A DNA stretch of 64,000 nt from Medicago truncatula. Lineage: Eukaryota; Streptophyta; Magnoliopsida; Fabales; Fabaceae. Position numbers and translations under genes: made by a program. Positions 56,546 to 64,000 of this stretch are shown one piece after another. Position 1 is the first letter of the stretch. Each line of letters starts with the position of its first letter. The notes below the pieces were generated by a model. It had not been told where the DNA came from. It made no database searches and saw nothing but the letters and a program-made list of their open reading frames with translations. The DNA is taken from assembly GCF_003473485.1 (NCBI RefSeq), contig NC_053043.1:8132001-8196000 (forward strand). Reading direction: 5' to 3'.

Positions 56546-57218
56546 TTCTTGAACCATCATGCCATGGATTGATATTATTGTACTCCCTCCTCGATATGTG
56601 GATTAATCTTGTCATAAAAAATAAATATATTTCTACTCTTTAAAAAAGAAGTAATATTTGTTACAATTTTAGTAATGATAATGCATTTTTTTTTCTTTGA
56701 AAGAGTAATGTTTATGCGTGATACCACAAATTGTTATCTTCAATCCATTTTTTCAAATACATGGCCACGATTTCCACCAAATCCGGACTTCACAAATTTT
56801 CATTTGTGAGTTCGAAATAGTATATAACACATTACTGCTTAGCCACATATTTCGTCTGATTGTTTTGTTGAGTTTGTCTTTTGGGGATTGCACTTACGTA
56901 ACATTGTGGCGGGCTATGTCACATGACATAGTAAGATTGTGCCACGTGTTGCTTCTTTTTAAAAAAAAAATAAAAAATAAAATGAAATAAAAGAAAAGAA
57001 ACAAAGCAGAAGCAAAACGCGCACATCTTCTTCTCCTTCAAAACGCGTTCGGCGTTCCCTCATTTCTCCCTTGCTTCACTTCTCCCTGTGCTATCCACCC
57101 ACAATAATTTGTGCAGAGACCGCCTTCACTTCTCCATCATTCGCCGCCTCCTTCCTCCGTTGCCGTAATCATCTATGCACAGGCCACCGTCGATTTTCAT
57201 GAACTAATGGATTGATGA
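56546..57218. other. 3' flank of copy B
   Basis: Shared with copy A to about 56885, with a small deletion near 56800. Then comes unrelated sequence, including A-rich DNA and a C/T-rich stretch (57040-57150) that could be the 5' leader of the PPR relic. Confidence 0.5.
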
Positions 57219-57860
57219 AATGCGTCGTAGAGGTATTGTTTCTTGCTCAGCTTTAATATCTTGTCTTGTTAAAAACAATCTTCCAGCTGAAGCTCTTCCT
57301 GTTTTCCAACAAATGCAGTGGGTCATTCTAATGTTTGAAATTCACTTGATAGGGCTATTATGTTGAGCATAGGTGTGATTGAATTGGGTATTTGGGTTCA
57401 TTATTTTATTGTCAGGATGATGATTGTTATTACTGTTCCATTGTGTACTGCTATATATCTGAGATGTGGGTCGATTGATCGTTCTGTTAGGGTGTTTGAT
57501 GAAATGCCGGAAAGAAATATACTTACGTGGATAGCGTTGATTAATGGGCTTGCTGTTCATGGACGTAGTAGGGAAGCTTTGAAAGTTTTTGATGTGATGA
57601 AAGAGTCTGGTTTGAAGCCTGATGGGGTGTTATTTATAGGTGTTTTGGTGGCTTGTAGTCATGGTGGTGGAAATGCCTTTGAAACCAAACTATGTTATTT
57701 GGAGGACTTTGCTTGGAGCATGTGTGAATCATAATCATCTTGTGTTGGCTGAAAAGGCAGGGAAAGGATCGTTAAGATTGACCCACGTAAGGCTGGCTTG
57801 AGAAATTCCTTGAGGCATAATAGAATTTTCAAGGAGCCTGGGCTCAAGTGTGCTCAAGTG
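57219..57860 (+). pseudogene. PPR protein pseudogene (PLS class, E-type end)
   Basis: Scattered frames read pentatricopeptide sequence in the right order. 57219 onward has MRRRGIVSCSALISCLVKNN; 57440-57660 has TAIYLRCGSIDRSVRVFDEM, PERNILTWIALINGLAVHGR and SGLKPDGVLFIGVLVACSHGG; in another frame comes MPLKPNYVIWRTLLGACVNH, then RNSLRHNRIFKEPGLK. Most of the expected repeats are missing, and there are stops near 57359 and frameshifts near 57665. It is a decayed, internally deleted copy of an organelle RNA-editing type PPR gene. Confidence 0.85.
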
Positions 57861-57889
57861 AGGCTTAGACAATTGCTACAAGCACTGCT

Positions 57890-57990
57890 GTTTATAGTTC
57901 AAGTGAAGTTGTGTTGTTATAGTTCAAGTGAAGCTGTTATAGTTCAAGTGAGGTTTCTGGCAGAACGCAAACATTGTTGTTATAGTTCAA
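57890..57990. repeat. short tandem repeat, TTATAGTTCAAGTGA units
   Basis: Three to four copies of an 18-39 bp unit containing GTTATAGTTCAAGTGAAG. Related single units recur to about 58100. Confidence 0.8.
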
Positions 57991-58325
57991 ATATCATGAT
58001 GATATGTTCTAATCTCATTACTGTATTGTTCAAAAATAAACAAGCATTATATGCTGTAATATCACTACTCTGTTGTAATCACACTGTTGTTATAGTTAAT
58101 GAAATTTTCTTTGCCCTTTCAAAAATAAACTTATAACAGAAAAAATGACACAATTTATTAGTTACAGTACCATAAACAAAAAAAATGCTAAAACCGCAAT
58201 GCATAAATGCAGGTAAAAAAAACTTGAAACGCTGCAACACATTAATGCAGAAACGCAATTTCTACCAGAAACGCAAGTAAAAAAACCTGAAACGCTGCAA
58301 CGCATAAACGTAGTTTCTTTAACTA

Positions 58326-60389
58326 TTACTAGAAACACAACACTAAAATCGCAAAAAAGTAGTAGCTGAAATGCATAAATACCGAAACGCAATACTATAA
58401 ATGCATAAACGCATACTGCAGTACACATCAGATGATTCAAGATCGGAACCAATAGTAAATAACAATTTTCCTCCGTATATAATAATCGAAGATAACAAAA
58501 TACTTGTTCAAAATACAAAATCAAGGTATATTTTTTAGCATATCTCCAAAACATGTTTAATGTCGGCATGAAATTACCAAAAAGCTTCATTTCTTCCAAT
58601 GTAGATCACCGGTCAATCAAGGTAAGAATATGCTCCAATATTTGTATCGTCAAAGGGTGCCTACGTTAATAACAAAGAGATAATAAAGAGATAATCAGTA
58701 TCATGATACTTAATATGTAAGGATAGTTCATAATGAAAAAGATGTGAAAGAAGGATGGATTCTCCAACAATTGTCGTTGAAAATATTGTGAAAGACATCC
58801 AATCTCACCATACGCCATACTTTTTTTTTTTTGCAGTGATGTAGTTTCTTACATCCTTCTATGTAAATCCTACATTAGCTTTATGCCCTGCATGTGTGCT
58901 CATAAGTTGAAACGTGGACTTCTGTCTTAATACAGACTCATTGGCCATATCAATTTCATATGCTTGTACTTCAGTTATCTTTCTATGTGATCGAAGCATG
59001 TGTGTAGTCTCTGGATTTTGTAGGTCATGGTTATGTTCATCTTTAAACTCATGTATGACCAACTTTCCGTTCTTACAGCGTGAAAGTGTAATTCTTGCAA
59101 GGCAATTTGTTCTAATATCGACTCTCTCATATTTTCCTTCATATGCATTTTTGTTCCCTTTATTCTTTAGCCCTTCCTTACAACAAACCAACCTACATGA
59201 TGTTACACTGCCATCTTTCTTCTTGTTTGTAAAACGTACTCTAATTCTGAAGCCCACACGTAAACCATAAGCAAGCCAAAATTGTTTAGCCTCTTCCATA
59301 TTATCAAATCCCATTCCAACCTCTGGCTTCCAATCAACATTTGTAGATACCATGTTTGATCAAACTACCAAGGAACAACAAAAACAACAACATTAGTCAA
59401 GCTATTAAAAAAAGAAGAATTAGAGTTTATGTAACAATAAGAAAAAGAGACACTAAAAATATCATGACATGGTATTTTGAAGTATGAATTAAACTAAGGG
59501 TCTAGCTTGACATGGTGATCAATCAAACTGTGCATACAAAACAATGGTAAAAAAAAAATATACAAACTTAAGTGAGTTGATACTTTGTTTAATTGTTTTT
59601 TAATAATACTAACGCATATTAACTAAGTTGAGCCTCTATTTGATTTTTTCTTAATATTATTGGGATCATTTATACAATCCATTTTTCTTTTAAACTATTT
59701 TAGATATTTAAATATCAACCGAAAACCAGATTAGTAGAGCTATTTTCTCCTAGTGTAGGGTTGAAACTAGGAACATACATAATTAATATGTGTATGGAGA
59801 AGAATATAAAAAAAAAAAGAAATAATGTTTATATAAAAGATTTTAAACGGTGTGTATACAAACAAAGATGACTTTTTTTTGCCAAATACAGACTTAAATG
59901 AGTTGATTATCTATTTGATTGTTTCTTAATAATATTAACATGTATTAACTAAGCTGATTCTTTATTTTATTGTTTCTTATTATTAACACGTATTAACTCA
60001 AATGAATCTTTAGTCACTCACCTTTGATGGATTGAAAATCGGTAAAAAAAAAATAATCCATTAATATAGTATATTAGTTAAAATGACTCCATTATAACAA
60101 CATACAAAATGACAATTTAGTTAGTGACAACATACATAACTTTTTTTTTTTAATAAGACACCGTAAAAAATATATTAGCTATTATAATTGAATATTAAAA
60201 AAAAAATTAGCTGATTGAGATTAAAAAAAATCCGATTCTCCAAAAAAAAATTAAGAAGAATGGAGCTATGATATTTTTTTCCAAACATTTACCCATTATT
60301 GGGGTTGTGTGGCACATTTTTTTTCATTATCTAATAAAGAAAATCTGATTAATAAATTGGAAAGAAATCAGTCAACAAGTATGGTTCAA
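58326..60389. repeat. 2-kb duplicated FAR1-fragment segment, copy B
   Basis: Near-identical to 43918-45988. To its left (58190-58330) are further AAACGCAA and GCATAAA repeats not kept in copy A. The right border is at AACAAGTATGGTTCAAG. Confidence 0.9.
58780..59353 (-). pseudogene. FAR1-related sequence fragment, copy B
   Basis: Minus strand, 59353-58859 open: MVSTNVDWKPEVGMGFDNME, KQFWLAYGLRVGF, SCRLVCCKEG and DEHNHDL, as in copy A but with an ATG start kept. The same TAG follows VGFT, and the same coding similarity (KDVRNYITAKRK) continues past it. The shared stop shows that the parent was already broken before duplication, or that the short form is what is maintained. A 164-residue DNA-binding-only product is conceivable. 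Confidence 0.8.
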
Positions 60390-62297
60390 GGATCAAATTA
60401 CCAGAAATATCCAAAGCAGAGACTTGGTTTAATATTTAGTAATTAGTGATCATAACTAACTACATTCCTTTTTCTGTTAAAATTCTGATTCAAACTGAAA
60501 ATCTTAATAAAATATATGGCAGGAGAGTCCAAAGATGTGGTGCCAGAGGACAAATGTAACACTACACTGCCCCATACTTGGGCAAATCGAATATGCAACA
60601 AGAATATCAATTTTGCATTCTGGTGTCAGTTATTGGAGTGGCATACAGAAAGCAACCAATTTTCATATTTCCAACAATATTACAAAACATAGAATATTTC
60701 ATATTAATCGGTTGCAGTATTTATATATGAAAACTAGTATCAACTCAACAAGGATGTTCCATATCATACTTTACTACCTTCACCAGCTACTAGCCTAACA
60801 CTTGATTTATATAACAAACAAAAGAAAATTGGAACCTTCCATAACAAACAATACAAAATTAGAACCTTCCAAAATCTGTAGAAAATTATCAAGACCGAAC
60901 ATAAATCAGGCAGCAAAATAATATCCTTAGCTCTTAGAACTAACTAAAACAGACATAATAACTTAAGATAACCACTTCTTATCAATGACAGCAATGTCAC
61001 TTCTTCCAGCTTTCTCCACAATGTACCTTAAAGACAGTTGTTAGTGAAACCCAATTAAGCTCGGCTGTAAAATACACTTAAGAGATTTTCTTTTCTCGCC
61101 CTACTACCTTCTTGCATGTCCTAGAATATTTCATATTATATAGTCCAAACAATTTAAAAACAAGTTAAAAACACCCTACAATATTTCGAATGATATATAA
61201 TCTAAACCATGTAAAAATACGTTAAAAAGACCCTTCAACATCCTACAACATTTCGAATTTCAGAATTCGATCCAAGAGTGGAGTTTCGGAAAAGAAACTC
61301 CCATACAATTATGTAATAACCCTTTAGAAAATTGTTCACCCACTATATGCTTAGAAACCCCCATAAATTCTCATTTTACGCTTTACTAGATTGACCATTC
61401 CAAACTAGAATTTTCTAATTGACCGATATAATGAACTCTTTGAAGTTTGATAAGAATTTGAAATTCATAAACTTCTGTGTTCTGAACTGGGGCTCAGCCC
61501 ATGTCACCGACCCAATACATGGCCGTCAAATAACCCATAACCCTCGCACACTTGTTGTAGGACATAACACTTTGTATACTCCTTACTGCATAGGAGCACG
61601 AATCCGTCAATCAGGATTGTCGATACGATCTCTAACGAACTTCCTCCTTCCTCATTGAATATTACAAAGTCAGTTACAACTCGGCTTCCATACGTAATGG
61701 TGGCTTTGCGCCACAACGAAGTTACAAGTCACATTTTCACCACTTTTCCGCGGACTTTCCTATCGAGTCTATTATGTAATCTCACCAAGGAAGTTGCTCC
61801 ACCGTGAATCATAATAACTCTTTGTGTTGGAAAGCTTCTTGTATACACTACATTGACTAAATATACATCCATCCGGTTTACCCCAAATCATTCTCTAAAC
61901 ATAATTTTTCTTGCACGAAATTTGTGTTTCAACGTCATTTTTATTAATTAGTAATATAAAACGTCATTAAATTTAGTTAAAAATAAATAAACATCGTTAA
62001 AATTTCGACATCAGTGGTGGAAAAATAACATAAAAATTTATTAAAGTATTGATGTTCTAGATCTCCATTTTTTTCACTTATACTTTTTTATTTTTCTCTT
62101 TTCCCCGAAAATTTATAAGATTTTTTTTCTGTCTCACCCTTTAAAAAATTGGTTACAAAATACCCCTATTTTAAAATTAAAATTTCAAAATCCACCTTCT
62201 TCCCTTATTTTAATATCAAAGTGGAAGAACCTGACAAAAGTGGCATTCCACCATGACGACGACAAAGAAAGTAATAAATGGCAGTTGACTCGGTTAT
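60390..62297. other. intergenic DNA without supported genes
   Basis: No recognised coding region. Open frames at 60535-60798 (+), 61419-61658 (+) and 61504-61716 (-) lack domains. About 61420-61880 has more balanced composition and may be an old element. ATTTCATATTATATAGTCCA-like strings recur near 61130-61200. Confidence 0.45.
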
Positions 62298-63236
62298 TTT
62301 TTTTTTCAAACAAGCCAAAATGAAATATATAACAATAACAAAGGTGTCTCATCTCGTACAAGACGTACAAAGAGAAACACCCAAAGCGATTACAATGTCA
62401 AGTCACCAGTGCCATAAAATAGAACACCGCAACGAAGTAAATTGAAGAAATAACAATACTACACCATGACACCCATACAGGACAAGGGATGTCGCCACCA
62501 ATCATAAAAGCTAAAGAAAAAAGTATGCATATTAGATTTTAGCCAAAGGTAAGATTGCCTTTTAACCTTGTCTGCAATGCTACGTGAATCCAATGCTTTA
62601 TGATTTTATTTTATTTTTAAGAAGCTAAATTAGTTCACTTAAATTGACACTGGAGAGAATCCAACTTGAGACCTCAAGGAGGAACACATTCTCAGGTCCC
62701 AAGCTAATACCACCAGGATAACCCAAATGAGTTCCAATGCTTTATGATTAACAACTCGGTTGTTTCGCTCCTTCCAGATAATTCATACACAAGCTAGCCA
62801 AATAATCCGAAGGAACATGCGTGAAGATGGCGGGAGCCCCGCAAGATGCCCGAATTGAAGAAAATGATCTCGGGCCATATGCGGAGCGACGCAGGAAAGG
62901 CTCAGCCACCTGAAAACCAAAAACCACACACCGGAAAAAGTGGCACAGCCAAAGAACAAGTGATTTGCAGTTTCCTGAGAACCGCAACCCTTACACAGAC
63001 ATTATCATCAATACCAAGGATTCGTCGCCGCACCAAGTTATCCTTTGTCGGAAGTCAATTACGAAGCAGTCTCCAAACAAACAAAGAAACCTTTAAATCT
63101 GCTTGCTTATGCCAAACATTGTCAAACAAACCTCTATCTGGATGAGCATCTACAGTCGTGAGAAAATGGCACATGCCTTTGATAGAGTAACTAGTAATAT
63201 TATAGGATCAAGTATCCACCGCCACCTGTCAAGAAG
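62298..63236 (-). pseudogene. LINE ORF2 fragment (zf-RVT region), interrupted by a SINE
   Basis: Minus strand, read from 63236 down: LLDRWRWILDP, VDAHPDRGLFDNVWHKQADLK, VSLFVWRLLRNRLPTKDNLV and CGSQETANHLFF, then the ORF2 end region, across several frames. It matches the zf-RVT part of the LINE at 1-1606. The T run at 62298-62310 is the reversed poly(A) tail. Frame changes occur near 63160, 63000 and 62890. A SINE at 62606-62732 sits inside. The 5' side stops at the LTR-like sequence. Confidence 0.85.
62606..62732 (-). mobile_element. SINE inserted in the LINE relic, 17-bp target-site duplication
   Basis: A 127-bp insert flanked by the perfect repeat TCCAATGCTTTATGATT (62589-62605 and 62733-62749). 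On the minus strand it has an A-box-like TTATCCTGGTGGTATTAGC, a B-box-like GAGGTCTCAAGTTGGATTCT and an A-rich tail (AAAAATAAAATAA). It is a different SINE family from the one at 15319. Confidence 0.9.
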
Positions 63237-63239
63237 ATG

Positions 63240-64000
63240 ATCCTGCAAAACAATATTATGCAACAAGAGTCATTTAGAGTTTTAGTATGTCTATTGTTGT
63301 TTGTGAGCCACTCATGTATCTCCTTGATGCTTGAGTTGGACTTGTAGTTGAGTTGTATGTTGTGAATCACTTGTAAGCTTTTAAGCAAAAGTAAATTTTG
63401 TTTCTTGTAGTGTGTCTCCACTTTTATTGTATTTGTTCTTGTCACAGATAGAGTGATTGATAGGATGTGAGATGGAGGTCTCTTATCTAGGAGTGTGTCT
63501 CCACTTTTATTGTATTTGTCCTTGTCACGGGTAGAGTGATTGAGAGGAAGTGAGAGGGAGGTATCTTATATATGAGTGTCCTAGATAGCAATTGCACGGG
63601 TAGTGATTGGCTGCGAAGCTAGTAGACTGAAGATAGTTTATACATGCTTCAAACTGATACTGTTATAGTGGATTTTCTTCCTGACTTGGTAGCCCCAAGA
63701 CGTACGTGACATTGCATCGAACTGTGTTAACAAATAACTTGTGTCTCTTACTTTCAGCTTTTATCTACTGTTAGTTATTTGTTATTTGTGTTGCCAGGAT
63801 GTCTTGACATTGTGCTCGACATACCACGTGTCTTGACATCGTGCTAAACATCTTTTACTATGTGCCAGAATTTCGAAAACGATAAATTATTGATTAAAAG
63901 TTGCAATGTTCATTGAATGTCTTGATTTATGTAAAATGTTAAAAAAATGACAATTAAAAAGGAACTGAAGTAGTATGAAAAAAAGTCGTAACAAACGGGC
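63240..64000. mobile_element. probable LTR-retrotransposon fragment, cut by the window edge
   Basis: Non-coding sequence of balanced composition with an 83-bp tandem duplication. It resembles Ty1-copia LTRs of legumes (GATTGAGAGGAAGTGAGAGG, GTGGATTTTCTTCCTGACTT). No matching second LTR or primer site is within the window, so the assignment rests on style alone. Confidence 0.4.
63411..63576. repeat. 83-bp tandem duplication
   Basis: TGTGTCTCCACTTTTATTGT starts at 63411 and again at 63494. The two units, ending near 63576, differ at about ten positions. Confidence 0.9.

Overview
The window is nuclear DNA of a flowering plant, most likely a legume close to Medicago or Trifolium. This is inferred from the AT-rich composition, the intron-containing genes, the tRNA-derived SINEs and the many short elements with GGGTTAAAT-type ends. 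It is not bacterial: there are no operons, and most long open frames in the intergenic DNA are chance or transposon relics. Species is not proven from sequence alone.

Four host genes can be read with reasonable certainty. They are an intronless senescence-regulator (S40/DUF584) gene at 2575-3231 (+), a tiny three-exon R3-MYB repressor of the CPC/TRY type at 19341-19811 (-), a ten-exon CYP57/CWC27-type spliceosomal cyclophilin at 27290-33919 (+), and a two-exon LRR receptor pseudokinase at 34821-37235 (+). The splice sites of the last three join in phase to give 77, 499 and 617 residues.

The first 26 kb is mostly transposon debris around the S40 and MYB genes. It holds L1-type LINE relics at 1-1606, 5633-7430, 25177-25406 and 25966-26990, SINEs at 15319, 18489, 21056 and 25822, a Tourist-like element at 4548-5466, a hAT element at 16807-17686, and several unclassified dispersed repeats. 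Target-site duplications fix the exact borders of many of these.

From 38.4 kb onward the window is a mosaic. A nested foldback element (38373-40101) is followed by an array of quasi-palindromic units (40466-40960) and a broken MULE transposase carrying FAR1, SWIM and OTU-protease modules (41016-43765). Next comes a segment in two copies. One component is a 2-kb FAR1-fragment element (43918-45988 and 58326-60389). The other is an unrecognised four-exon gene (copy A 46955-50330, copy B 53422-56545). That gene is built from two duplicated intron/exon modules, each with a GC-AG intron. Its second exon is far more diverged between the copies than the rest of the gene, which makes it the best candidate here for something undescribed. 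Foldback elements, MITEs and a PPR pseudogene lie between and around the copies. The last 1.7 kb holds a LINE relic with a SINE inside it and a probable LTR fragment with an 83-bp tandem duplication.

The genes do not form a pathway. The window reads as a gene-poor, transposon-rich plant interval with two adjacent housekeeping or signalling genes (cyclophilin and receptor) and a recently rearranged duplicated block.
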